From contig NC_065571.1 in the NCBI RefSeq assembly GCF_937616625.2, positions 48,221,651-48,285,650 on the forward strand: a stretch of DNA of 64,000 nt, read 5' to 3'. This stretch comes from Mercurialis annua. Taxonomy: Eukaryota > Streptophyta > Magnoliopsida > Malpighiales > Euphorbiaceae. The stretch's first letter is position 1. Each line of letters starts with the position of its first letter. The translations under genes were made by a program, and so were the position numbers. Below are positions 12,441 through 24,440 of this stretch, in pieces. Below the pieces are notes generated by a model that did not search any database, was not told the origin of the DNA, and worked only from the letters and a program-made list of their open reading frames with translations.

Positions 12441-13206
12441 AAAATCCAAAACAATCCATTTATCTAACATTTAATTTTATTATATAAATTAAAGTATTTA
12501 ACTTTGTGAATATTAATTTTTAATAATTATTTTTCAGTTGAATGTTAATTCACCATATATACTAATTATGAGAGAGATTATTAAATACAATTATTTTCGA
12601 TAACTGGTGATTTCGGCTTGGCTGGATATAAGCACTTAATAGAACCAGCAATAAAAAAAAGTTAAAATGAATCAGACTCCCTAATACTCTAATGCTTAAG
12701 TTAGCGATCGAAATATGGCGTATAAATGAATAAAAATAACTTTTTCAGGTATCTATCTAAATTTTGATATGATTTTATTATTGTGTGAGTGTTGTTTATC
12801 TTGGACTCTACGAATTTAAAATTTAGTTTAATCTTTTGTTTCGGGCGGTGTCTTTCATATCTATCAGTAACCAATACCTACATAATTACATTAATTAATT
12901 TCAGGTTTAATATCCTTAACAAGTAATTCTTATGAAGTCACGAGTTCATCAATATATCTTCAGATTTCGTAAGACAACAAAAATATATGGATTAGATATA
13001 TTCTTGACAATTTGATAAAAAAAAAAAAAGGTTATATTAATGCTTTTCTTGCAATGTACGTAAATATGTTAATGAATTTGATGGGGGCGTATATATATGG
13101 ATTCAAACCTGATTTAATCGAATTTGAAAGTTTTTAGAGTAAATAGATTTTTTTTATTATGTAACTCCTATCAAATTATTGGATTTACATGAATCCACAC
13201 TGGTTT
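12441..13206. other. Intergenic, no gene seen
   Basis: AT-rich sequence between the LINE and the Harbinger-like MITE. No reading frame, RNA gene or repeat structure was recognised. Confidence 0.5.
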
Positions 13207-13209
13207 TTA

Positions 13210-13953
13210 GAGCATCTCCACTCCATGTTCTATATTTTGTGCTATTTTTAGCACAAAAAATAGCACAATTCTAAATATAGCATAAATTATTAAATTTTGC
13301 TCCATTGCAAAATACTAAATGAAATGCTAAATCTATATTTTTTTTATAGTTAATTTTATTTTAAATTCAATAATCATAAATGTTCAACCAAAAATTCAAA
13401 TATATGATCCCTAAAACCTACATAAATGATTAACTCTTAATTAATCAATAAAAACGAATTGTGCTTCTCTTTTCTTTTCTTTTTTTTGTAAATCTTGAAT
13501 AATCAATTTTGCCAAAATTTAGCCAAAAAAGAGCAATCACGGTGAATTCTTTTTTTATTAACAATAAGCAATTTATTCCACAAATTCTTAATAGTGGAGC
13601 TGAATTATGACGCTCTTCAAAAGAAAAAATAGAGCGAGAGGTAAAAGAAAAACATACAATACGAAATTTGTTAAAGAATAATGGAGAAAAAAAAGAAAAT
13701 TAATTCGTAAATTTTAGAAAAATACACAAGTAAATAATTTCACACGTGATTATAATTGTTAATGACAAATCTGTAAATAATATGGATATATATTAGACTT
13801 TAGCATATGCTAAACTTCCTAACAAATTTGGCACAAGTTTTAACATATACTAAATTTAGCACATGAAATAGCACAGCAATGAAGATGTATTTTCTATTTT
13901 AAATGCTAAATTATAGCATTGTGAGGTTGTTTAGCACATGAGTGGAGATGCTC
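13210..13953. mobile_element. PIF/Harbinger-like (Tourist-type) MITE
   Basis: The terminal inverted repeat GAGCATCTCCACTC(C)ATG opens the element and its complement CATGAGTGGAGATGCTC closes it. Both sides carry TTA (13207-13209 and 13954-13956), the 3-bp target duplication expected for PIF/Harbinger. The subterminal parts repeat 'atagcaca' and 'tagcacaa' words in opposite orientation. At 744 bp with no transposase frame, it is a non-autonomous copy. Confidence 0.85.
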
Positions 13954-13956
13954 TTA

Positions 13957-15380
13957 TAGACTTATTTTTTTTAGAACTAATCACTCAAAAGCTCTCCGTT
14001 TTTTTTAAATTGCTCCCTAACGTTGAAAAACTCTCTCAAAATCCTCCCACCTTTAAATTCCATTTCAATTGCACCCTAACGTAGGAAAATTCTCTCAAAA
14101 TCCTCCCACCTTTAGATTTTTTTTTAATTGTACACCTAAATTGAAAAATTTTATAGTTTTGATTTAAAAAGTTATTAGATATAATTTTAGGAAGAATAAT
14201 TTTTTTATATTATTAATAATATTAGTGTTTAATTAGAATATAGATTAAAAATGAAAGATTATTTTAATTTTTTTTTCATGTGAAAAGAGGTCAATTTAAT
14301 AATTGGGTTAATTTCTAAAAAAATCACGAACTTTACACGAAGTTTCATTTTAATCATGATCTTTAAAAGTTACCATTTATGACAAGTTTTAAAAGACGTG
14401 ATTAAATTAAAAGAACGTTTAATGTTGGTGAATTTTTATTAGATTAATCCTTAAAAATTTCATATTAATTTACAAAAAAATTAAAAATAATTAGCTTTTT
14501 GAACCATTAGGCCTAAAAAAATCATGATGCACACGCTTAATCATAATAAAACCTAATAAGTACATTTATAAATCAAAATTTTCCGACAAATTAGGATTTT
14601 TTTTTTGTACGATATGAACTTGAATTGAAAATTTATAACCTTCAAAAACAGTTTAAGTCAGATGTACTTAAAAAGTACCAATTGAGTTGATTCCTGCATT
14701 TCTTATCTTGTTTGAAGAAAAGGGTTACAGAAATGTGGTGATATATTTATTGAAGAAACAAGAAATGTCATTTTAAAGCAGCAAAGGGAAGTGCAGCATT
14801 ACAGCAACATCCATTAATTAAGGTCAGTATCAGCCTTTGAATTTATAACTATTTTTATTGTTGAATGCTACAATTCATGTCATGCACAATGTTATTTTTG
14901 ACATTGGTAATAATTTGGAGAGTATTACAAAAAGATGATGAGAAAATAAAAGTTTTTAGAGGCTTTACATGAAACTTAGAAATCAATGATAATTGAAATT
15001 GAGTGCCTTTATTGTTTTCTTAATGCTTAATCAATGTTTTAACACCTAACTTTGCACTGTTCCATTCATACAAAATCTCCCTAACATCTCAACTTTTAAA
15101 TTTTATCTTTTTATCTCTAAAATTGTCAATTTTATAATTGTTTGACCCCTTCTTGGCTAGTTGGGGCAAACGTTTAGTTACAAAAATTAATGGATCTGTG
15201 GTCTAATCTTTTAGTCTGATGTGTGATAGAATTAATATATAATTTAACTCTTAAACTTGTATTCTTTCACCTATATGGTCTATCACTTTCCAATTTAACT
15301 TTTCACACATCAAAACTTCTTAATCTTTATATAATATAGTTTTTTCTTAATAATTTTTCACACATCCAAACTTCCTTACC
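13957..15380. other. Intergenic, no gene seen
   Basis: Apart from the tandem repeat at 13985-14150, this is AT-rich sequence with isolated MITE-arm-like phrases (for example 14330-14420). No gene is supported. Confidence 0.45.
13985..14150. repeat. Imperfect tandem repeat, unit about 60-66 bp
   Basis: Three adjacent units share AATTG(C/T)(A/T)CCCTAACGTTGAAAAA-like words, then CTCTCAAAATCCTCCCACCT. The third unit is the most diverged. The phrasing resembles a foldback-MITE arm, so it may be a fragment of such an element. Confidence 0.6.
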
Positions 15381-15384
15381 AATA

Positions 15385-15567
15385 GGGTTTAATCAAAGTA
15401 GTAAGCGATTTGTTATCGTTTAAGTAAGGTCTCGGGTTCGAGTCTTGTGAATGCAGAAAATCTCCACAGACAGACTCACCCACTATGACAGGTGTGCAAC
15501 GTGGATCGTATCCGGATTAATCAGGGGGAATCTTTAAAAACCGGATGGGTTTATAAAAAAAAAAAAA
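15385..15567 (+). mobile_element. tRNA-derived SINE
   Basis: A tRNA-like head contains an RNA polymerase III B-box-like word (GGGTTCGAGTC at about 15432) preceded by a weak A box. An unrelated body follows, and the element ends in an A run at 15554-15567. This head, body and A-tail layout is that of a plant SINE. The 5' end is approximate and no target duplication was established. Confidence 0.65.
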
Positions 15568-15743
15568 GAGGGCTGACCTCTATAAATTAAAATTTGAAGA
15601 AATTTTCAAAAAAATAAACGCCCCCTCGTCCTCCCAATCCATGCAAAAGAAAAAGCTGCTAAATTCGACCAAATTTACGGTCATTTTAATGATCATGCAT
15701 GGGTCCCTTTACCAATATGTATACATGCGCAATTGAATGGATT

Positions 15744-15758
15744 AACTAATAAAAATTA
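15744..15758 (+). repeat. Target-site duplication, 5' copy (LINE)
   Basis: AACTAATAAAAATTA, identical to the copy at 21570-21584 just after the LINE A tail. The first A is shared with the tail on the 3' side, so 14-15 bases are duplicated. Confidence 0.9.
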
Positions 15759-15784
15759 TGAATAGTTCCAATAGCTAAACGCAG

Positions 15785-17753
15785 ATGGAGGAGGAAACTA
15801 AGATATCCTTTGCAAACTTCAAAAAAATCGCGATGTCCTCTTCCCCACCAAAAAACCCTAACCCTAACCTAGCCCAAACGACCATCACCACCAACCTCAA
15901 TCCCAGTTCACAACTTCGTTCCCAGGAGAATCATGTTGTTTACTTCGAAAACTTCCCACGGTCTTGGAACTATCTTAACCTACAGAACGCTTTTGAAAGG
16001 TATAACATCTACGGCAGAATTTCTATTGCGAGAAGGTTGAATTCTGCAAACCGGTGCTTCGGGTTCCTCAGAATTGATTCGAATATCAATATTGATTGGA
16101 TTTTATCGAGGATTAACATTATTTCGATTGGAAAATACAGACTGCGTGCATTCAGAGCAAAATTTCCGGAGCCACCAAAACCTACAACAACTTCAGTCAA
16201 GCCAACAATTCAATCGAAACCTATTCTGAATGAATACAAACCTACTACTAATCCAGCGATACGTGATAATAGGAGCTATATTGACGTGCTGCGCAAAAAC
16301 AAGGAGCCTTCGAACCTGATACCATCGAAACCTAAAGCCTCATATTTCTACTCAGAAAAATCCATCGTCTCTGACTGGCTTTCTTGTTCAGTTGTTGTAA
16401 CACTGGATTCACCCGCGTCGCTCATCTCTGTCAATGATCATCTGGAAGGTTTAAAGGTTGATTATGAGAAAATTTCGATCCTTGGCGGTTCAGATATCTT
16501 GATTACGTTTTCATCAGCTGAGAAAGCTGCTCTCCTCATGAAAAATAGACCAGGCGCTTATGATGGATACTTTCAAGCATTCTGCAAACCTGTAGATTAT
16601 CAAAAATCTTCAAACTGTTTGGCATGGATTAATATTTCTGGTGTACCCCTTTCTTTGTGGTCAGATAATTTTTTTCCTGTTTGTGGGAAATTTGATTGGT
16701 GAATCGGTTACAGTTCATGAGGAAATTGCTTTGAAAGATCGTCTAGATGTTGGTGCGGTTTTAGTGTCATTGAAAGGTCCCCGTGTCAATCAAAACCTGG
16801 AAATTAACTACAACAACAGTCTTTGTATGATTCATGCTGCTGAAACCGATAGAGCAATATCCTTCTCTACAGACTTGGAGGATGAGCTCAGTGATTCGGA
16901 TGATATACATAATGAGGAACAAAATTCTGATTTCTCAAACAGCAAGAACACCCCTCTAAAGACTGCTACTGCTCCTCTGATACTCCTCTCTCCATCTCTA
17001 TCTTCTTCTTCTACCTCCACCTCTTCTCTAAACAGCAAGAAAATTCCTTCACCCAGAAGGAATACCCATATAGACAGCAACAAGATCCCTTCAACTGGAA
17101 GGGATACCCTTCTAAACAGCAACAAGATCCTTTTATCAGGAAAGGATACCCCAATTGACAGCAAAGAAATCCCTTTAAGGGATACCCATCTTACAGACCT
17201 TCAACATAAGCTCAGCCTGAACTCCTTATCGCAGCAAAGTCCTATTAATTCAGCTGAAAACAATATGTTTGACTCATCAGCTACTGTGGTCCAGGAAACC
17301 ATTTTGAACGAGGATTTTTTAGAGCATGAGCTTAGCGATTTACAGCTACAAAATGTAACCACAAGGAAGAAAAACATTAAACCTCATTACAAGGAAGCTG
17401 AAAATACTCCAAAATCTGCTACCCAATCACCAATCCCAGCTTTTGTTCCAAAGATGATAGCACAGCAGATTACAACCAGGCATTTTAAGGAAATTTCAAA
17501 CACTGGCAGCCTCCACACTCCAACGACATCTTTAGAAGGACTAGAACCTGAAATTTCAGATTCTAATATTATCAACATGAACCGTATCCACAACGACAAT
17601 CACATTCAGAAACAGAATTTCCCACTTTTAGTAGCAGCTCAAACTTGGGATGTGGGAAACCAACTTGGGCTTTTCGCTGAGAGCAACAAAGGCATTATCA
17701 TTGATCAACTTGAGAAGAACATTGCCAATGATAGAGATAATAACAGAGTTTGA
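15785..17753 (+). pseudogene. LINE ORF1, RRM-type RNA-binding protein, frameshifted
   Basis: The first frame (15785-16702) has a Pro/Asn/Thr-rich start and an RRM-like domain with VVYFENFPRSWNYLNL as RNP2-like strand and RCFGFLRID as RNP1-like strand (about residues 45-100). A middle region (WLSCSVVVTL to SLWSDNFF) resembles the conserved ORF1 core of plant L1s. The second frame (16641-17753) continues the core (VGNLIGESVTVHEE) and adds a long Ser-rich tail. The switch is +1 at the T7 run 16669-16675, best explained by one extra T. The tail contains a 45-bp tandem repeat. ORF1 would bind LINE RNA. Its stop lies just upstream of the ORF2 start, with no zinc knuckle between. Confidence 0.85.
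17029..17190 (+). repeat. 45-bp coding tandem repeat in LINE ORF1
   Basis: Four imperfect units encode the pattern (D/N)SNKIPS..RDT about every 15 residues; AACAGCAACAAGATCC occurs in two successive units. The last unit is shortened by 9 bases. All changes keep the frame. Confidence 0.8.
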
Positions 17754-17785
17754 TACTATTTCTCTCTAGGACATTCATTTTTACT

Positions 17786-20700
17786 ATGTCGATGCCTTTA
17801 AGCATACTCTCATGGAACTGCAGGGGAGGTATCTCTTATCCTCGAAAGCAATGTTACATCCGCAAGTTGGTAGCCAATAACAAGGTTACAATTTTGGGTT
17901 TATTGGAATCCAAAAAAGAGCAGATTGACAGCTTCTTAGTTCGAAAGCTCTGGCCCAACATGGATTTCGAATACTCTTACATTCCTTCTGTTGGTGCTTC
18001 AGGAGGAATCATTTTAATCTGGAATAAGATTTTGATTGTTAATGTCTCCATTCAACAAGGAACTCGGTGGATTTGTCTCGACTTTATTTGGGAGGGTTTA
18101 CCAACGAGACACATTATTTTGTATGCGAGTAACACAGCAGCAGACCGTATCAGCTTATGGGAAAATCTTCGTCAGTTAACTCTTTTCTCTGGGATTGTCA
18201 TTATCAGCGGTGATTTCAATGATATTACGAAACCAAGCGAACGCCTAAACTGTTCTAACTATACCCCTTCCATGATAGCCCTCAACGATTTCATTAACAA
18301 TTCAGAATTAATTGATATTCCTCTACAAGGACGGGCTTTCACTTGGTATAACTCCTTCTCAAGGTCTCGCATTGATAGAACTCTAATTTCTAGTAACTCC
18401 TCAGTCATCTGGCCTTTCTTATCGCTGAAATGCTTACCAAGGAACCACTCGGATCACAATCCTATCCTCTTTCAATCTTCCTCAGACATTGATTGGGGAC
18501 CTAAACCTTTTAGATCCATCGATGCTTGGTGGGACCACTCAGAATTTGATAGCTTCATTTCTTCTTCTTGGAACACAATTACTCAAACTACTCGACCTCT
18601 CTCCTTCTGCAGTAAACTCCGTGAACTTCGTCAAGCCATCAAAACCTGGAATAAGGAAGTTTATGGAAATCAGAATTTAAAGATTGATATTCTTTCCAAC
18701 AAGATAAATCTTCTTGACTCTAAGGCTGACATACAGCAGCTCTCGGACGAGGATAATAACGAACTCCATAGCTTACGGTCTGAACTTTGGAATGCAGAAA
18801 AAATGGTAGAATCCCTTTGGCTTCAAAAATCCCGCCTCAAATGGTATCAGCTTGGAGATAGGAACACGAAATTTTTCCACAGCTCAGCATCAATTCACTA
18901 CCGTAATAATTTCATCTCTGAAATTCTTGTTGATCAGAATACCATTTCATCTCCAGACATGATCAGGAAGCACATCTATGATTTTTTCAGTAATCTCTTT
19001 GCAAAAAAACAAACTCAGCATTATGACTTATCTCTTCTGCAGTTCAAAACAATTTCGGAATCGCAGGCTCAGCTGCTTATTGCTGATTTTAATGAGGAGG
19101 AAATATATTCAGCAATATCTTCATGTGGTCCTCATAAAGCTCCCGGACCGGACGGGTTCAATTTCTACTTCTACCGACGAGCTTGGGATTACTTAAAGAA
19201 CGATTTTTTGGAGTTTTTTAAATCCTTTTACAGATTGGGCAAATTGCCAAAAGATTTAAATACTTCATTTATGGTCTTAATCCCAAAAATTGCAGGTTCT
19301 TCAGATTTGAACAATTACAGACCAATAAGTTTGATTAACGGTGTTTACAAACTCCTATCCAAAGTTCTCTCATCTAGACTTGCTCCATTACTGCCATCTA
19401 TTGTCTCTGATAATCAAAATGCTTTCATCAAGGGCAGAAGCATTCTTGACTGCTCAATGCTCGCTAATGAATTTCTGCACTTAGCGACTCAACGTAGAGA
19501 CAAACTTCTCCTCCTGAAGCTCGATTTCCACAAAGCATTTGATAGTATAGACTGGCAATACATTATTTCGGTAATGAGAATGATGAAGTTCCCTAGTCAG
19601 TGGTTAGATTGGATGTATAATTGTTTATCATCAGCTTCTTGCTCAATCCTTGTGAACGGGAGTCCAACCAAGCCTTTTGATTTGAATCGCGGAGTTCGGT
19701 AAGGCGACCCGATCTCTCCGTTCTTGTTCTTATTAGCTATGGAAGGGCTGAACTGCATTATTAATAGAGGGAAAGTGCTGGGGTTAATAGATGGATTTTG
19801 TTTTTGCGAGAACAAGGATTCGATCTCCCAACTTCAGTTTGCCGACGACACTCTGTTATTTATCCCGTTTGATTTCGAAAAGCTGGAAAATTTAACAAGG
19901 ATTTTGAGATGTTTCGAGCTAATTTCCGGGCTAAAAATCAACTTCCATAAGAGTTCGATTATGGGTGTTAATGTAAGCAGTCTTGACTTTATTTCAGCTT
20001 CAGAAATTATCGGTTGTAAGGTGGGTTCTTTCCCAACGAGATATCTTGGTTTACCTCTGGCAAATAGGAGCATAACGAGCGGTATTTGGGACATTATAAT
20101 TCAGAAATTCAAAGCTCGCTTAGCTATGTGGAAGGGTGCTTGTCTTTCTCCGTCTGGTAGGCTGATCTTAATCAAATCAGTCCTTTGTAGTATACCAATC
20201 TACTTAATGTCCATATGTCACATGCCTTTGAAAACCCAAACTGTCCTAAACTCTTATATGCGAGCTTTTCTTTGGAAAGGAGTTACTTCAAACCGTGTTC
20301 TTTGTAAAATTGCTTGGGATTCTGTTTGCAAAGATTACAAATTTGGAGGACTGGGTATTTGTGATTTACGCACTAGGAATCAAAGCCTCCTCTTCAAATG
20401 GATATGGAAACTGCGCTCTACCAATCAAAACTCCATTTGGTATGTTACTGTAGCTGCCACCTCGGGAGTGAACTCATGGGATTCAATTATTAATGCCGAT
20501 ATTCGAAAGCTTTCCTTCATTTGGCGTGGTATTCGAAAATGCTGTTGTCTTGATAAATCAGCTTGGGATACTTTCACATGCAATACGGGGTTTAAAATGG
20601 TAGATGGCGGATTAGTTTCTCTTTGGAATGATTGCTGGAAATCCGATACTCCAGCTGCTATAACCTTCAGCAGATTATACAACCTATCTCGGCAGAAGGA

Positions 20701-21466
20701 AGATTCAATTCTAACGGTTTGCAGTAAGGGTTGGGCATGGCGAAGACGATTGAGGATGACGGAAAAGGCAGAATTGCAGCAGCTGCAGACTTGGATCGAC
20801 GGAATCTCTTACAGCAGCACTGTTATTGGCACTGACGAGGTTTTCTGGAAATCTGGAAACAGAAACTACACTCCGAGCTCATTCGTTAGGCTTCGTCAAG
20901 TTCAAACAACTGTTACGAAGCAGTTTTCTCTGATCTGGAAGTCACATTCGCCGCCTCGACTGAAGTTTTTCCTTTGGACCGCCCTTCACGGTAGAGTAAC
21001 GTCTCTATCCTTTCTCGCTTCTCGGAACATTATTTCATGCGATAGTAATAGTTGTGGTATTTGTGGAGCACCGAAAGACCAAGATCACATTCTTTTGCAC
21101 TGCACCTTTGCGTATTCGGTTTGGAGCTTAGTTTTCTCAAAATTTGGTTTGTTTTGGATTATGCCAAATACTTTCGAAAATTTTATGGTGCAATGGAGAC
21201 ACTTGATTCAAGGGGGTAGGTACTTCAATCTTTGGTGCTTGATTTGGGAATCGGTTATATGGGAACTTTGGAAATCTCGCAACAAAAGAATTTTTCAGTC
21301 TAAGAACACGGATGCTTTCTCAATCGTTCAATGGAGCTTTACTAGGGCGGTCTTCTTTTTCAAATTTAATGATGCTAGATTCCCTTATTCTAGCATGGAT
21401 TTATTCAGAAATCCAGATTGTATTGTTCTGAACAATTGTTTGTTTCCTCCTAATTCAGAGACGTAG
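17786..21466 (+). pseudogene. LINE ORF2 (endonuclease-RT-zf-RVT) with one internal stop
   Basis: One frame of 1,227 codons is interrupted only by TAA at 19700-19702, inside the block that normally reads GVR-Q-GDP; CAA to TAA is a single C-to-T change. The endonuclease (residues 1 to about 230) keeps SWNCRGG, the Glu of LLESK, SGDFND and SDHNPI. The reverse transcriptase keeps APGPDGFNFYF, NNYRPISLINGVYKLLSK, KLDFHKAFDSIDW and FADD (19838-19849). The C-terminal zf-RVT has CGICGAPKDQDHILLHC. ATG 17786 is chosen because the frame upstream of it (from 17750) has only a TTG. The product nicks DNA and copies LINE RNA at the nick. No RNase H domain is visible. Confidence 0.93.
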
Positions 21467-21569
21467 CCTTTAATGTGCAATTAGCCATTACTAGTGCGTA
21501 ATCTCTTGTTTTAGGTGTTTGCCACATCTTGTGGCTTTTCTAATACAACTTCATTCATCAAAAAAAAAA

Positions 21570-21584
21570 AACTAATAAAAATTA
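21570..21584 (+). repeat. Target-site duplication, 3' copy (LINE)
   Basis: Same 15 bases as 15744-15758, immediately after the A tail (21560-21569). It abuts or slightly overlaps the left end of the foldback element at 21583. Confidence 0.9.
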
Positions 21585-21977
21585 GGCTTAAGGGCAAAAA
21601 AAAAAACCAAATATTTACGACTTGTTACAATTATATTTAAATCTTTTAATTTTTGCAATAATATTCAAATTGCATTATTTTGTTGCAATAATATCCAAAT
21701 TGCACTTTTTATGTGAATTTTTTTAAATTTTTTTAAATTTTTTGCCATTTTTTGGACTTTTACTATATTATTATACATCAAAATATAATAATAGCCTAAT
21801 ATTTTAATTGAAAACAACAAGTTTAGCCATCAATTTGACTATTATTGCTACAAAAAATGCAATTTGGATATTATTGCAAAAAAAAATACAATTTGGATAT
21901 TATTACAAAAATTAAAAGATTTGGATATAATTACAACAAGTCGTAAAGGTTTGGTTTTTTTTACCATTAGGCCCAAA
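21583..21977. mobile_element. Foldback MITE next to the LINE
   Basis: Inverted arms of about 125 bases. The left arm has TTACGACTTGTTACAATTAT, AATCTTTTAATTTTTGCAAT and ATCCAAATTGCA; the right arm has their complements in reverse order (AATTTGGATATTATT, AAAAGATTTGGATATAATTA, CAACAAGTCGTAAA). The ends TTAGGCTTAAGGGC and the complement of TTTGGGCCTAATGGT match imperfectly. No coding capacity. The LINE target site includes the first bases of this element. Confidence 0.75.
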
Positions 21978-22690
21978 AATTATGTTTGCAAAATCAAACC
22001 TATATATGCACATTTTTTAAGCGTTGCATTAATTTTCTTATCAAATTAATAATTTAATTTAGACTGATATTTTTTTTCCAAAATTTCTTATGTGAGGATA
22101 CTCTATAGATCAATTTGTAATTTCTTGTGGCTAGAGACTGAAGTCAAAATTTGGTAAAAATTTGTAGAAATGAAGAGTATGAGGAGAGTGCCAATAATTG
22201 AGCATTACATTGCATCACTTGTTTGACTTGTCAAATCGAAACATTCCAAGATAAACCTATATAAGAATTTTAAATGATTAAGGTTAATTTCTTTTGAAGA
22301 AAAGTTTTGATAATTACAACTCATAGGGTTTGTTTAATTAATTCTATGGCTGGAAATTTTCCATGTTTACCATTCATTCTCTTATTTAATCATTATGGTT
22401 TAGGTTATTAATCCACTTCTATAATTGAGATAATGCTTCCACGTGTTGTATACCCATTGGGTTTTAGGCTTTAAGCTATTTTGAAATAGGAAACAGATTT
22501 GCAATTTTTTTAATATTTTTATTCTGTGTAATTTTACTTATCTTATTTTAAGGGATTATTTTCTAAATATTGGCAAAGTATTTATGCCATTTTGGCACAT
22601 CTTTCCCTTATTTTTTACGCTACCTAATAAATTAACTTATTTACCAAAACTAGTCACTATACAAATAAGTTTTATCTCATTTTAGATTAA
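21978..22690. other. Intergenic, no gene seen
   Basis: AT-rich DNA between the foldback MITE and a TATA-plus-CT-rich stretch. No coding or structural feature was recognised. Confidence 0.5.
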
Positions 22691-22977
22691 ATTTTTATAT
22701 AGCCGTTCTTTGTTCTCTCTATTCTCTCTTTTCTCTTTCAAAGTTCTCTTTTGTTTTCTTCATCTTTTCTTCTTTTTTATCGTTTGATTTTCAGTTTGTC
22801 TCCTCCGATTACTTTTCCGTTCGTCTTTTCCGTTCGTTTTTCCGTTCGCGTTTCCGTTCGTCTAGTTTCGATGGATTTCTCGTCGTTTTGGATTGTTTTT
22901 TCGTTTTTCTTTTCCGTTCGCGCTAGTCCGTTCGTCTCTTCTGTTCGCGCTATGGATTTCTCGACTCGTTTTTAGAT
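22691..22977 (+). repeat. TATA plus CT-rich stretch and TTTTCCGTTCG minisatellite
   Basis: TTTTTATATAG near 22693 is followed by a CT-rich stretch and then by four to six imperfect copies of TTTTCCGTTCG between about 22813 and 22945, an unusually CpG-rich island in AT-rich DNA. A 74-codon open frame from 22751 (an ATG-like start, Phe/Ser/Val-rich) is low-complexity and not credited as a gene. The layout could be the R/U5 part of a lost retroelement or an orphan promoter with 5' leader. Confidence 0.5.
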
Positions 22978-24440
22978 TTGTGTAATTTTTTTAGGTTTTT
23001 TGTAATTATTTAAATATTTTATAAATAAATTATTGTAGATCTATAACTTTTTGTTTATAAAATTATTCTATTATTTATTTATTTATTTTATCTTTATCTT
23101 ATTCATAAATTTATTTATTACTACTGATTTTGTAAAGAACAAATTGATTTATGGTGCTATAAATACACTATATATACACTAATCTTACACTATAAAAATA
23201 TCATAAAAATACTATATATACATTATTATTACACTATACAAAATAAAAAAAGTCCAGGAAAAAAATCTAAAAAAAACAAATTATTAAAAACTGAAAAAAT
23301 AGGGTTGTGCAATCGGTCGATTCTGTCGATGCAGTCGACCGAACCGAAAACCGAAATTGAAAATCGAAAAAGATATTTATAAAATTATAAAAAAGTATTT
23401 TTTGTAAATAAAAAAAATCAGAAAAAAATCAAAACTTGGCAAGTGAAAGTATAAATAAGTTATCAAAACATATATCTCAGAAAATTACCATTACTTTTAA
23501 ATACATTTCTTACTAAGTTATTTAATGTAAACACTATTTATATTTGTAAAGTTATAAAATTAAGTAAATTAAATAAATTAAATAAATTAAATAGACATTA
23601 TTTTTCTGAATATATTTGAACTAGATGCTGTATGAAATGTTGAAATATTTGTTGCATATGATAAGCCCAATTCTATTGAGATCCAAACAAATGACTAATG
23701 GGGCATGAATGAAAGAATAGGCCAACTTTAAGGCTCATGTAATTAATATATATGGGATAATCTCATGAATATTTTCAAAAACTAATTTTACATTACCATC
23801 CTATACATGTGGCTTTGTAACATGACTCGTCAATTTATATATTAATTTAATTTATTATAATTATATTAATTTAATTTATTATAATTATATTAATTTAATT
23901 ATTTATAATCAGTATTAAATAAATCAAATTTTTTATTAAAAATAAATATAATACTTCAATTTTTTAATTTTTAAAATTTGACACTGGTAATATTTATTAA
24001 TAATTAGTAATTTATTATACTATTTAATTTTTTTATAATTATCCCTATGTATTTAATGTATAGTTAATGATAAATTAGTTAGAGTTTTTGTTGAATTAGA
24101 AAATATCTTTATGAGTTGGATTAAGACTATAAATTATATTGATTAATTATACTAATAGTGTAAATAGTATTAAGTGCAATATAAATTATATTGATCAATA
24201 TTGAATCAGTTATAATTTTTATTGAATTATAAAATATCTTAATTGACGCTTCACATAACAGCTACAATTTAATAAAACATAGTCTATTTAAAAAAAAGTT
24301 GGATCAGTGGTTAATAATTCAAGTATATATTGGTTAATAATTTAAATATATATTTAGATGATAAGAGTTTTAATAGTTTTAAAAATATAGTTCTATATAA
24401 CAATTTATTTTAATTTTCAAAATTTATATCTTTAATAATA
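22978..24440. other. Intergenic, no gene seen
   Basis: AT-rich. Near 23305-23370 a GGTTGTGCAATCGGTCGATT-like phrase with CCGAACCGAAAACCGAAA looks like one end of a hAT-type MITE; the other end was not found. Otherwise only the AT-only tandem repeat at 23837-23910 stands out. Confidence 0.4.
23837..23910. repeat. AT-only tandem repeat, unit about 24 bp
   Basis: Three near-identical units of TTATATTAATTTAATTTATT plus ATAA. Confidence 0.85.

Larger units (their letters stand above)
15759..21569 (+). mobile_element. Near-intact L1-type LINE retrotransposon
   Basis: A 5.8-kb non-LTR element bounded by a perfect 14-15-bp target duplication. It has a 26-base leader, ORF1 (RRM-type RNA-binding protein), ORF2 (endonuclease, reverse transcriptase, zf-RVT), a short 3' UTR and an A tail. 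The perfect duplication and only two inactivating changes (a one-base shift in ORF1 and one stop in ORF2) point to a recent insertion. The very short leader either means the internal promoter was lost by slight 5' truncation or that the promoter lies within ORF1; the sequence does not decide this. Confidence 0.95.

Noticed and set aside
22751..22975. Small protein gene of 74 residues
   Set aside because: Phe/Ser/Val-rich translation of a TTTTCCGTTCG repeat, with no domain and no downstream exon.
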